Below, one piece after another: positions 1 through 12,000 of a stretch of 64,000 nt of DNA. The position numbers and the translations under genes are program-made. The DNA is from Casuarius casuarius (lineage: Eukaryota; Chordata; Aves; Casuariiformes; Casuariidae), in the NCBI GenBank assembly GCA_003342895.1, contig PTFA01000010.1, forward strand, positions 8,313,286 through 8,377,285, given 5' to 3'. The notes under the pieces are model-generated. The model did no database searches. It saw only the letters and a list, made by a program, of their open reading frames with translations, and was not told where the DNA came from. Every line of letters starts with the position of its first letter. The stretch's first letter is position 1.

Positions 1-3000
1 TTATGCTAGGAGCCCAGTAACACCACTGAACTTAAGAATCTGGCAGCCTTTATGTTATAACAGAATTTTCAGAGGCCATAAACATTCTCACTGGACTGAA
101 ACTTGGCATGAAGCAATGCCATTTGACTGATCCACATTTTACCCTAAACTCTGCTTCTCATTCAAAGGCAGTGATGGTACACAGCACTCTCTATTCATAA
201 CAAATTTGTGAGGTTTGTGCCACTGTTACAGCAAACTCTAGTGGCTACTTAAAAGCAGAGCTCTGGGGAAAGGAGTTCTTGCATTCATGTAACGAAAATT
301 ACTGTCATTTTCTGCAGGCTTTGTCATACCCTTTTTCACCTTCACAGAAAAAGGCAAGCCGAAACAAAACCCCCCCACCCGGCTCCTTTTTCTTCTAGAA
401 AGACTCACGGGTAACGGTGTCCATTAAAGCAACTTCTGAGCATGTCCAGTTAAGTTTTACAAAGTGCTGCTTTTATCCTACTCTGGTTAGCTCTGAGCTA
501 CACTGTGAGGCTGTTACTGAGTTTCAAGATGCAGGTGCCTCTCTAATGCACAGTGCAGTGTATGCGGTTTTATGCACCTACATTAAACTTTTTTGAAAGC
601 TAACACAGGCTTTCTTTGCAAGTTGCTTGGCAGGACCCTGTTTCTACTACAGTCATTCAGTATGCTATCACAGCACAGGAATACAGACTGCTTGATTTTG
701 CAAAATGATCACAAAGTGCATATCTTGTCTGGCGTTTAACGTATGTGACTTTTCCCAAAGTGATCTTGGCTCCATTATTTCTGACTATGAAGACTTCTGT
801 ACCTTGGTGAGCCTGTGTTTTAAAATAAAAGTGAATTCAGGGATAACTGTTCCCTAAGCCTCTGACAGATAGGATTTATTCCAAAATTAAAAGTGGCAGA
901 TAATTATTTTTTCCTGTCTTGTTCTGCCAATAGGCTGATTTGGCCACTGCAGTCTAGAAATCTCTAAAAATTGAGGTGTGGGAAGCTTTGTAAGGGTTTT
1001 TTTCTTTATTTTGCAATCCAGAGACAGAAATCTTTTTCCTTCTTCCCTTCCTTGCTGTTCACCCATCTGTCTACTAGATATAGCAAAAATCTGAAGTCAA
1101 AGATAACCTTGGCCAAAGGCTATATGAAAGTCTCAACCTAGGTGACATGAGATCTTCACAGATCTGCAGAATTTGATATACCAAGACCATCAGTCTATGT
1201 TCGATGCATCATCATCAAGACTGACATTCTCCCTTGAGCTGGGATTCAGAGAAAAATAAAATTTGTTGATTATGTTCCTATTTCCCAAGAGGTCCAAGGC
1301 TTCCAGATACCTTCTACTAGGCAGAGCACTGCTGAGCTCCATTTTGTCAGCTTGAAGCATCGTTATGGTATTACCTTAATGGACTTTAAACAGACCTGAG
1401 GCTTCTGCTGCTCTGTGCAAATGAGAGATATCCACATCTAATATGCCAAGTGCACCTTGCTTTTCTCTTGGAGGAAGCCAGCACTGGACCATGGGGTACG
1501 TTGCCTCAACTTCTGAAGGTTGGAATCAGACGCTAGCTCTTTGCAACATACCTACATCCAGGATTTCAGCACAGGAAAAGTGAGGCCTTTTCACATGAGC
1601 AAATGAATTATTCAGATCATTCCATGGTGAGGTGGGGCTTAGGATTTTATTGCACATTGTTTACCATTACACTGTTGCCTGAAAATGCTCACTATTTAAT
1701 CAAGCGTACAGTGGAAAAGCGCTGCAGCTGAAAAAGAAATAAGTATAGTATCCTGCTTGTTTCAGTGCATCTCGGTTACCTGTGGGAAAGCATTTGGTGG
1801 CCTTAGGAGGTGGAAGAAGCAAGTTAGATATCAGCCTTCATGCTGAGATGTGGAGGTACTGAATAAAATGAAGAAAGGTCCTAAAATGTATAGACAAGTC
1901 TTGGCTGTTGCTGTTTGGAGCAGAAGGATGTTGCCTAGAAAGCAGAGAGAAATCTGGTCATGCTAAGAAAAACTTTGCTTCAGTGATAATATCAAAGTCT
2001 TCCAGGATGTCAGACCAATGTGCTAGAAGCAACTCAGGATTAAGTGAGAACTAATCCCAACATAAAGAAGCCTGAAATGAGGGATGAGGCTTAAAGGAAC
2101 AACCTCAATAAAATGTTTTAGAGAAGAAAATCACCACAGTGCAATGTAAATCAGAAGGTGACAAGTGAAAAATTATCCATGGCTGGATGATAAGATCATT
2201 TTATACAAGACTGGTATTTAATTCTTTGTGTAAGTAACAGAAGACTTCACTTCATATCAATGCTAGGAAATTAATGTAGCGATAGTCACAAATGTATCAA
2301 CTAAGCTTGAGTAAGTTTTCTTTACACTGTACAAAAACGGATTCAGTCTGATTCAGTAGCTACATATCATACATTTTCAGCCTTTTGTGGATTTATTTAT
2401 CTTGGAACTTTGCTTTCAAAGACCAAGTATCAACTTATACTGTAGTAGTATAAATTTTGGAGGCTCATTCTGAAAACGATAACAAGCTATGAGTTTCCCA
2501 GACCTATCCACATGTCCAGAGTTTGAAAACATTACAATAAAAGATTCTCTTATGAAGGTCTGAGCCACACTTATTAAATGTCAGAGCAGAAATAACTGTA
2601 GGAGGGATGAGATGGGACAAGGCAAAAAGTGGTAATAAATGAAAGCATTTTTATTTTCAATTTTAAAAGTTTTGGTTCAGGTTCTGATTGAGAAAAAAGA
2701 ATTTTTTAAAACAATTCTATCTGTCAGTAAAGATAACCTACAAAATAGTACAGTTATATAAATGTATTAAGGGAAGAATATCTTTCTCCCAATACAGCAT
2801 ATCATAGTTTGTGTGTTACAGTCTTAGCACTTTGCAGTGGGCTAAAGCTAAGAATTCAAACTTAACTTTTCATTCCTTTGCTTTTGCAACTGTAAACATG
2901 TATTCTTGACATTTGAAAATTGGTAATATTAACAGTTTGACCAGAGGGTGGCTTACTTGTTAATGTTGATGTTCAGGATCAAAACTTTATAAACAGCTAA

Positions 3001-4809
3001 GTCTTGCTACTGGCAGATGTATCCTTTAGATCACTACACCATACCTATGTTTGCTAACATAGTTCAGCACCTTTTAGATATGGAATATGATTTAAGTGGA
3101 TTAAAAGAAATAAGGTTTTCCTTTAGGAACAAAAATCCTCTTTTACGTACACATTAAAATTTTAGCATAGATTTTGTATCACCACTATCTACGATACATA
3201 TTACTTCATGACAGCCACAGATACTCCTCACAGTCTACCACATCTTTAGTCCAGTTTAGAATAAATGTATTTCCTATGTGATCGCTATCTCATATTAAGA
3301 TTCAGGACATAATTCAGACTAGGTGAAATACATTTTTCCCCTATTTATTAAGAGTTATGAAACCAGACAAGAAACAAATAGCAATACATGCAATAGATTG
3401 CCCAGATTAGTGCATGATTTACAAATAACTGTGATTTGTAGAAGAAGTAACAGGAGTTCAAATACATCACTGAAAAGCTTTCATCTTAGGACTCCAAAAG
3501 CGGATTACAAGAAGTTAACTTTTCTTTCCAAACAAGGCAAGCTTGAGGTAATGCCACAGATGAACTGAAGCAAGCAGAAAATCAGGAGACTAACAGACAT
3601 GTCATAAGACATTACATACAAATATGCAAGCCTGGGCAGCCGTGTGGTCACACTTGGTGCTGGCAACCCAAGGAGGCAGAAGACAGATTCCAAGGTGTCA
3701 AAGACATCTTTTCCATACTGCAAGCTACATATAAGTCAGCTTTTTTTAGCTTTGCATCAAGAGCCCACAGCATGTCAGATCACATTATGGGAGGGGATCC
3801 CTATACGTGGGATGCTGTGACACAAAGCAGGGCAGTCCCTACTGGGGCAGCCACTAGACAACTGTGATTGCTGCGGTTATCTGGAGGAACTCCTTCTCTG
3901 GCGCTCTGGATAATGACTGACATTTTGTCAGGGAGGGACATTCAAAGCAAATACAAGATGGTGCAGAAGACAAAACAAATTTATCATCTGTCTCCCCACA
4001 GGAGGCCAAACTAAGGTTATTGAGTCTGCACAGAAAGTCAAATAATCGCACTGACTTAAAAACTTGCTAAACTGCTACGAAAGACATGGCAGTCTATACT
4101 AGTTACATATTAAGCAAAGTGAGCTATTACATACAAAACAGTCAAAAGAAACTATATCTAATTGTGTAGAACAAAAAAGGCTTGTAAGCTGAAACACAGA
4201 CAGAAGTGTTCCAATGGCAAATCCAAAAAGCCCCCAAAATTCTAGAATGAGAGATTTTATTTCTAAAGCCCACTTCATGTCCTGGCAGCTGAAACAATAC
4301 TTCCTTGCTAGGCCATGATTTTCAGCAAGTAAGAGGCAATGAAGAAACAAGGAGCTGATTAGGCTAATTTTGTCTTCTAAACTGAAATGAACCAAAAATG
4401 ACCCACAAAGCATCAATAACGTAAAGAACACTGGCCAACTAAAAATCAGATTCTTTTAAAAAATTTAGCTCTTATTTTTTTTCCTGTTCCTTTTTTTTAA
4501 ATTAACATATTATTAACATACAGCATGAAAATCACTTTACTATATTAATGGGCTTTTACATTAAAAACTAAAAATCTAACAACTTCTCTCCCAGGACACA
4601 TGCTCTTAACTCACAGCACAGGGGGGAGGGTAGGCACCAGAGAAAAAAGACATCTGACATCTGTCTACTGAAGCAAGTGAGGAACAGGAAGGCTAAAAGA
4701 ACTGACAATACCATTCTTACCCACAAGAAAATGAGACTGGATGGACTACATGTTTTTGGCCTCCAAGAGAGGAAGAAAAAATTACTTCCTAAAATAAAGG
4801 AAAAATATC
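1..4809. other. Unique AT-rich non-coding DNA, no gene seen
   Basis: No repeat family, RNA gene or exon could be recognised here. The longest open frames are 81 codons on the plus strand (3323-3568) and 110 codons on the minus strand (4099-4431). Neither has a recognisable domain or supporting splice sites, and both fit chance. A short G-rich run lies near 4621-4634. Confidence 0.6.
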
Positions 4810-4847
4810 AAATATATATAAACATATATATATATACACATATAGGT
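4810..4847. repeat. Imperfect (TA)n microsatellite
   Basis: An alternating A/T tract with a few C interruptions, mostly TA dinucleotides. Such tracts are unstable and easily unwound. No function is implied. Confidence 0.8.
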
Positions 4848-6568
4848 ATGGAAAATATGTAGGTAATGATGTGTATTCCCACATACTTCATACTACTTAT
4901 AGTCTGACCTTGAACTGTTCTAGTTTGCCCCTACTTGGCCATAAGAGGCAGGAAATCTTCTGGCATGAATATCTTCATTGTGGATATTTTTGTGCATATT
5001 TCAGGAAGAAACAGTACTGTATAAACAGATTCATCATGGCAGAAAATTGGTTGAAAGCTTTTCAGCTATTCTGCGGATAGCCAACAATTTGTCATGCAGC
5101 ATGTATTACAGCACTGAACGGTGTAATGAAGCCTGACAACATGACAAAACTAAAAGACTAGCAGTTGGCTAAAGATTTAAATCGATACACAGTCATTTGT
5201 GAAAAGCCAAGCTGCTGTTGGCCTCTACCAAATCTTTCTTCAGCTGCAATGTGAGCCTGCTTCAGTGTTACTTAAAAGCCGTTTCCTTTTGTGTGGTTTT
5301 AATTGCTACAAAACCTCCAAAGTCTCAGCTACTGAGTCTATACAAATATCAACTACACCAAATATCTCTCCCTAAATACCTATTGTTCAAACAGGGATCA
5401 GATACCTCATCAGGACAGAACCGCCATATCTTCCTTTGTTTTTAGCCTAGCTAGTCTTTTTCTAAACCCACAGCAGAGCAGCTTGATGTGCTGCTGTGGT
5501 AGCCAGTCTCCAACCCTTGAGCCATCCTGGGCCTGTAACAGAGCAAGCAGATCCTGGGGCACTGAATATCATGTTTCACCCATGAAACGCTCCTCAACAT
5601 GTCTGAGGTACGTAGATTGCATGTCACGATTCCCAGTCATGCAAAGAACACATGCTCATAGTCCCATGGAGACTGACTACCACTGGGATAAACTGATATG
5701 TCACACAAGAGACAACAGGTAGCAGCGGGATTGCTTCTTTTAAAGAAGAAAGAATGTAGTAGAAAAATAGCAAGTGGCAAATGTTTAAGGGTTTAATTAT
5801 ATGTCCGCTACAATGGTCTGAAGCCAGCACAGCCTTCACTGTCATCACAGAGAATGCAGCTCATGCAGCTCATGCAACGAAAGACAAAATAATAGGCAGT
5901 CCTGAAAGTATAGCATGTTCTTTAGGTATTCTGTTCCTTCTCCTTCTGTAGATACCCTTGTTATTTTCAAGGAATATCATATAAGGAACGATTCTGGTCA
6001 ATAAAGCAAAAAAATAAACTAAAGCCTGGGCTGGGGCCAAGAAGCTGATGTGTTCCTTTGGATCAGAGGACAGGGAATCTGGGCCCCAACACACACTACG
6101 AATACTACAGGACCTCATGGATGTACTCCTGGCTCTGAACACAACTCTCTGCTGCACAGCACACACTGTTTCCAGTGTTGTTGTGAGTTTGCTCGACAAC
6201 TGTCAGAGGAATCCTGCTGCATGGGGTTCCTGATATTTGGATCCAAAGGACAAATGAATGTTTCTAATGCTTTTAGCCATCCTGTATCCTCAAGATCCTA
6301 GTTCCGAAGCTGAGTGCATTTCAAGTCCTTTTTGAATTCCCTTAGGAACTAACATGTTTCAGTGCTAAACAGTGCCGTGTCTCAACTTAGCTTTGAAACG
6401 CACACTTAGCTCCCAAGTTCTTCCTGTGTTTTAGGCCTCTGCTGCTCATCCTGCTGCTGCTCTGTAGGAATGCTATTAGCTCCTTTTCTCTCCATTTATA
6501 TATGGAAAGTCAAGAACTGAATGAAATTTCTTTTTGGACCAGCTCCCTGGAGTTAATGCTATGCTACA
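4848..6568. other. Unique non-coding DNA with a stop-poor patch
   Basis: Around 5870-6301 the DNA is open on both strands at once: 109 codons on minus, and 61 and 83 codons in two plus frames. That pattern reflects base composition rather than coding. A 9-bp unit (ATGCAGCTC) is repeated twice in tandem at 5854-5871. No other repeat or gene was recognised. Confidence 0.5.
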
Positions 6569-6640
6569 GGACTCTGGGAAGCTGGGTTCTAGCACTTACT
6601 ATGGCTTTGACAGGAAGTACCAGGGCAAGAACTTACCAAG
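6569..6640 (+). repeat. MIR-like SINE fragment (old, partial)
   Basis: The order of short matches resembles the central part of MIR-type tRNA-derived SINEs in sense orientation: an 'actctggga' block, then 'ctgggttct', then 'cacttact', then 'gggcaag' followed by 'acttacc'. Divergence is high and the tail is not recognisable. The call rests on remembered family structure and not on an alignment. It could be a chance match. Confidence 0.4.
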
Positions 6641-7689
6641 TGTCCTAGGATGCAACTACAAGACGTGTCAAAATACAACCGAAAAACTCAGGAGTGCAGT
6701 AAAAAGGTGATAGCTAAGCAAAGAAGGAAGAGCTGTTCAGGAATGGATTAGGATTCAGAATGGCAGAGTGGAGGAAGCACACATCTAGAAGTTTTCCTTT
6801 AAAATGTGGATGGGAGGTAGGTGGAAACAGTTCAGACTGATTTATTTCACCTGTTCCTACTGGACGAACTCCCATATGGCTTCGGAACTGGACCATTTGT
6901 CTTCTTCTGTGTCGTCATGACTAGATTGCTCCAACACATTATTTGGTAACAATTTAAAAATGAGCATTGAAGGGAAAGAATCAACCTGAGAACGGCCCAT
7001 CCAGAAACCCACATATTGCTGGGTGGTCTGTGTCTGCCTCTCTTATGTTGGGATAACACTGATGTGCTGCTGTGGGTGAGTGGATGGATGTATCACCACA
7101 GGGCTCCCAGTTTCTGCAATACTAACACAGTATAATACTAATAGTAGAATACTAATACTAATCTAACACCGGAGAGAACTCTTTTGTACACTACTTACTA
7201 AAGGTGACAACTATGACTTCAGTAAAGTCGTGAGCATCTACAGCTACCTTTGGTTTTGCTCCCCAGGAAAGAATAGGGATTAGTAATCACAGAAGGGAAA
7301 ACCCTCTCCCAAATCCTAAAGTTCCCCCTTACTAAAAAGATGGCTGGTTTTGTGTTCAAAGCAGTAAGAATAAGGAGGTCTTATGATGAAAGACAACTGG
7401 CAAGGGCAGTTCAAATGCTAAATTAAGCAGACTTCATTTTTTGATTAAATTAACAAAAATGTATAGAATTTAATTTCACACCATTCCTGGCTAGATGATG
7501 GCTAATTTCTAAACAGAACATAAGGTACTTTTAGAGAGAACAGGAAAAAAAAGCACTTTACACCTAAAAAATCTATTCAAAAGCCAGCCACATCCCCCCT
7601 CCCCTTTTTTTTTGTTCATGCCACCCTAGTGCAGAACTTCAGGAAGGTGTCGTTCCTGTGGCAGGAGGCTTTAAATTAGTGGTGTTTCT
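6641..7689. other. Unique non-coding DNA
   Basis: No gene or repeat family recognised. A pyrimidine-only run of C then T lies at 7593-7612, just before the old CR1 copy. Confidence 0.5.
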
Positions 7690-8510
7690 GACAGATAGCC
7701 TCTCTCAGCCTGTTCTCAAAGATCTTCAAAACACAGTCTGTTGTAGAGCATCTCTTATGATCAAAGTTTTTCAGAGATTTATACTAAATTTGTCTTGCTG
7801 CAGTATAAACTATTTTTTATATCCTATCTATCAAGGAAATGGAGTGCATATCATTACCTCCCTCTTATAGCAGATCTTTATATCCTCTAAGAATTCCATA
7901 CTCCTTGTCAAGCTTCCCTTTTTTAGGCAGAAGAATAGGTCTTTTAATCTCATCTCACAGGTCACATTGTCTAGCTTGCTGATCATTTCCATTGCTCTCC
8001 TCTGGACTCTTTCTTAGTCTATTAACTTTTTTCTTGAAGCATGGTACCCAAAACTGGTCACAATACTCCCACTGAGGCTTTATGGGATTACTGCATGTGT
8101 CTTGAAAGTTACATTCCTGTTTATACATCCCAGGATGGTGTTTGCTTTCTTGCAATAGCATGACATTGCTGACTAATGTTTTGCTTGTGTGCTGAAAAAA
8201 CATCTGTACCCTTTTCTATAAAGCTGCTCCTGTTCCCCATCCTGTACTTACGCACTTTATCATTCTTGTATTTGAGCCTCAGTGCAATGCTGTGAACTTG
8301 TCCCTAATAACTTTCATACTATTTTTTTTCTCAATAATTTTCCCTGCTTCTCAACATCATTTGAGACCTCTTTCTGTCTTCTAACTTAACTCATAGCCTG
8401 CCATACTCATAGTAACCTACTCACAGGGTATGATTTCCAAAGCATTTGCAGATCCACACAACACAACCTTCATGTAGATCACATTGTCTCTCATGCCATA
8501 GACAAACTCA
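7690..8510 (-). mobile_element. Ancient CR1 LINE fragment, minus orientation
   Basis: Read on the plus strand, this is the reverse complement of the CR1 second open reading frame (reverse transcriptase) and 3' region. Recognisable blocks in the correct order include 'ctcctctggactct' (about 7997), 'acccaaaactggtcacaatactc' in pieces near 8047-8070, 'catcccaggatggtgtttgcttt' in pieces near 8126-8150, and an 'aaagcatttgcag' block near 8440. CR1 is a non-LTR retrotransposon that copies itself by target-primed reverse transcription. This copy is heavily diverged, holds many stops and small indels, and has no open frame beyond 82 codons. It looks like an old amniote-wide CR1 rather than a bird-specific young subfamily. 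Edges are approximate, and the right edge fades gradually. Confidence 0.8.
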
Positions 8511-11500
8511 GGAAATGTTATGTGAAAGCATGGCTAAGATCAGGAGAAGGTTACACCTTCTCTTCTGCAGGAGGTAAGATTTTTTTGAAGAGAGATGATC
8601 ATCTCTCAGTGGATCTGGAATATTTCAGATCTCAGACAGCCTTTTTGCCCTTGCTGATGTAAAAGCCATGTTGTATTGCTCTCCTTTGGACATTTGTGTT
8701 GGGCACTGGGAGCAGGGCCATTTTGGCAAAGTCCAGCCTCAATCTGTTGGATGCTCATTTCTATTTGTCCACTGCTGCTTTTAAAAAATCGTAATCCAGC
8801 TTTGAATGAATGCTTTTTTTCCCACCACTACAATTAATTAGCACTGACATTGTTGAACAATGGTTTTGTTATCACTGACACACATTCCCAACTGCATTGC
8901 CCCAAATTAAACTCCTAATGCCATACACAGTATTAAATGAAAGTGGCCTAAATTTCAAAGAATGGATGTAAAGATCTTATAGGCTTATTTCAGACCTGAT
9001 GGAAATATAAGAAAAGAGTAGAAAAGTGTTGCTATACATTGGGCAGGCTTCACATCACACTGCTTTTACTCAGCAAAGGTCTAGGGCATGTAAAAGAAAA
9101 TGATGTACTTATTTTTCAGGAGATAAAATAAATTGGTAATTTATTAGTCCGCTACTAACACTAGCAGCTTAAAGAGGTCACTCTCTTTTCAAATATATGG
9201 TCACACAAATGAATATATACGTATCCGCTGAAAGCCTTTTTAAAGTATTTTCAACAAAAACAACAAGAACTTTTAAGAATGACAATGTTTGATTAGTTAC
9301 ACACTGATATAGAGTAAGTACTCCACATTCCTTTACACATTTTCAACAGAGTCAAAACATTTTAGAATTAAAAATTTATGAAAGTTAAAATCAGTCATTT
9401 TTTCAAAAAGAACTGTCCATGTATAGTAACTGCAACTGTGGGAATATATTTCTGCATTGCATAATTAAATAAAATATTCACTACATAGTAAATATTACCA
9501 CTTTCCTAATTAAATAAAGAAGTATGGATATATGAATGGTAAGCTCTTCATTCACTAGAGCCATGTAATCTTGCTTGAAAAAAACCCTATACTGTATCAT
9601 GAAAGATGTGATAAAAATGGTCACCTTTCATGACAAAACCTGAACGCTAGCATACAGCTTCATTTATAAAGACAGATATAATTGCATCTCCATATGTACT
9701 ATGAAGAATCCTTAGACAGAGTGTCCCTAAGTGCAATTAGACCATAAATCCTCAGTTTTCAAACATTTCCCCTCTTCGCCACCTCTCCAGAGTTATTCCA
9801 TTTTATTGATGGAGCTGTCACTTGCATACAACTGGCCACAAAGACCCTTCATTTTGGTGAAAGTGGAAATGAAGTCATAGCATATTTTGGAACTAATATG
9901 TTACTGTACAAAGGTGCAGTTTTGTTTTGTGAGACTTGGTATTTTTGCAAAGCAGCAAACCATACCATACCACAGCCAAACTGAAGAGGAGGCATTTCTA
10001 ATGCCTTTCTAGCAGCTAGACAAAAGATACAAGTTAGGTAGAAAAGCTAAGCAAGCTTAAGAACAAGAGAGTTTATTGATCTTCTATATTAGCCCCTAAA
10101 ATAAGTTTTATTAATCAACATTCTGTGTCAGAAATATAAGGAACAAATAGAGATCAAAGCTAAAGGCACCGGTGTTAAAACTAGGTTAAAAATCAAGTCA
10201 TGATCACATTATTAGGAAGAATTTTACATTGAATAGTATATTTTTTTAAGGAAAGTGAATTAAATGAAATGAAAAATAAAACTTGAGCTTGCATTTAAAA
10301 ATGCAAAAGTAAAAATAAAAAACCACTTAAATTGCTATCTGCATGTTCAAATCCTGAGTTACATATTTTTCAAGTGCATCAACTTAGTGTACCACTTGGT
10401 AAAAGCTTCAATGCCTATTTGAATCAGCTAAAAATTAAAAGGAACCTTTACTTTGTCCTTAAACTTTAAACAGAAACAGGAGGAAAAAATTAAACAACCA
10501 TTTCCTCTCTAGATATATGTCCCTCTTTCATCCAGCTGGCATGCTGACTTCGTATATTGATGCCTGTCTTAGCTGTTAGCTAAGCTGATTAGCATCAAAC
10601 CACTACAGTTTAGACCTGGATGAATTCATAATTAGATACCAGACACATGCAGTTTAAAAATTCAAATCAACACCAACAAACATAATATTCTGGTCTATTT
10701 TCACTTAGATAGCAGATGTTTGAAATATATCTTCTATGGAAACAGCCTTAACTGAAGAAGCAGTCCATGGCCTTGATCTTTAGGGAAATAATTTTGATCT
10801 GCATACTTGATTTTCAAATTTCCAAAAAGTAACAAAATTTTGAAGGTGGAGATCAATCTCTGCATTTAGACTCTCATTCCATTCCCCCATTGCAAACTTT
10901 TACTTCTAATAGAGAATTATCCATTAAAAAGTCAGGAAACATCACAGTTAAATTCATCACACCATCCTAACTTTGTCTTTTTATGCCTATGGAGTATGAG
11001 GCAGTCTTAATTTCACAGTCATGTTCCTCAAATGCAATATGTTGGATTTTTTCTTTTGTAACCATAATTACATGGGTGGAGAAGATTGAATGGCTACTTT
11101 TCCTTTCTCGTCTTTAGTACATGTATATACAAATTGATTTCTGCTCTTCTTTTTTGTTTAAAAGGCTTAGAGCTGTTAATTATAAAGATGCTAAATTATA
11201 AACTTATGCCAAGCAGAAAATGGATATGGCATGAAAGAAAGACAAAAACAAGTGTTCCATGACTGATGGCAGTATATTGATATATAAGATGACAGGAAGC
11301 AATGCGATTGTGTTTATTACTATGAACAAATAAATCATGTGGGATTTAAGTACACTGGCGTTAAGAACAACATATAGCCAAATTCTAGTGACAAGGAAAC
11401 TTCCTACAGCCAACAGCAAAAGCTGTTAGAACTAATCCTCAGAGATGCAAATATCTACAGGGAATTTAAGGTTAAAAGTAACTGTACCATCAGCCAAGGC

Positions 11501-11849
11501 ATATTCACCTCATGAACTGTACAATGCAGTCACATGCTCTCTTTCCTTGTACTGGTAAATCTTAACTTGTAAAGAGCATGTAAAGAACATTCTTAGCTCC
11601 ATTTTACATGTCAGGCTTGTCAGATCTGTGTATATAGTTCCTTAATAAATTAGTCAGGATTTACATGGAAAAGATTGTAAAGGACAGGCTTCAATTTTTT
11701 AATATTTGACTGGGGCAATATACACATGTCCCATTTTATATGCCATCTATTTAATTTAGCCTGGTGAAGGCTTACAGAACACCCAGCTTATAACGAAGAA
11801 CATAGAGTAGCCTGTCTGAATTCACGTGTTACTAAAACTGGGAGCCACA
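8511..11849. other. Unique AT-rich non-coding DNA, no gene seen
   Basis: Very AT-rich in places (for example 9240-9540 and 10180-10320). Open frames are short and none has a motif. No repeat family was recognised. Confidence 0.6.
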
Positions 11850-12000
11850 TGATTAGTTTAAAGCAAATTAAAAAGTCTTCCTTACACAGCTAGATGTGCA
11901 CTTCTGGAACTTGCTACTAGAGGAGGTTGTGGAGGTACAAACTATCACCAGGTTCAAGAATAGATTAGACAAACTAACAGAGAACTGGTTTGTAAACTGA
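11850..12000 (+). mobile_element. Ancient CR1 3'-region fragment, plus orientation
   Basis: This segment resembles the last part of the CR1 reverse-transcriptase frame, just before the 3' UTR. Matching blocks are 'cttctggaacttgct', then 'gaggaggttgtggagg', then 'ttcaagaatagattagacaaa'. The same order occurs in the better preserved copy at 17040-17540. It is short and decayed, and the CR1 3' tail is not seen here. Confidence 0.65.

Noticed and set aside
5870..6301. Overlapping frames on both strands (109, 61 and 83 codons)
   Set aside because: Simultaneous openness in several frames reflects base composition. No domain seen.
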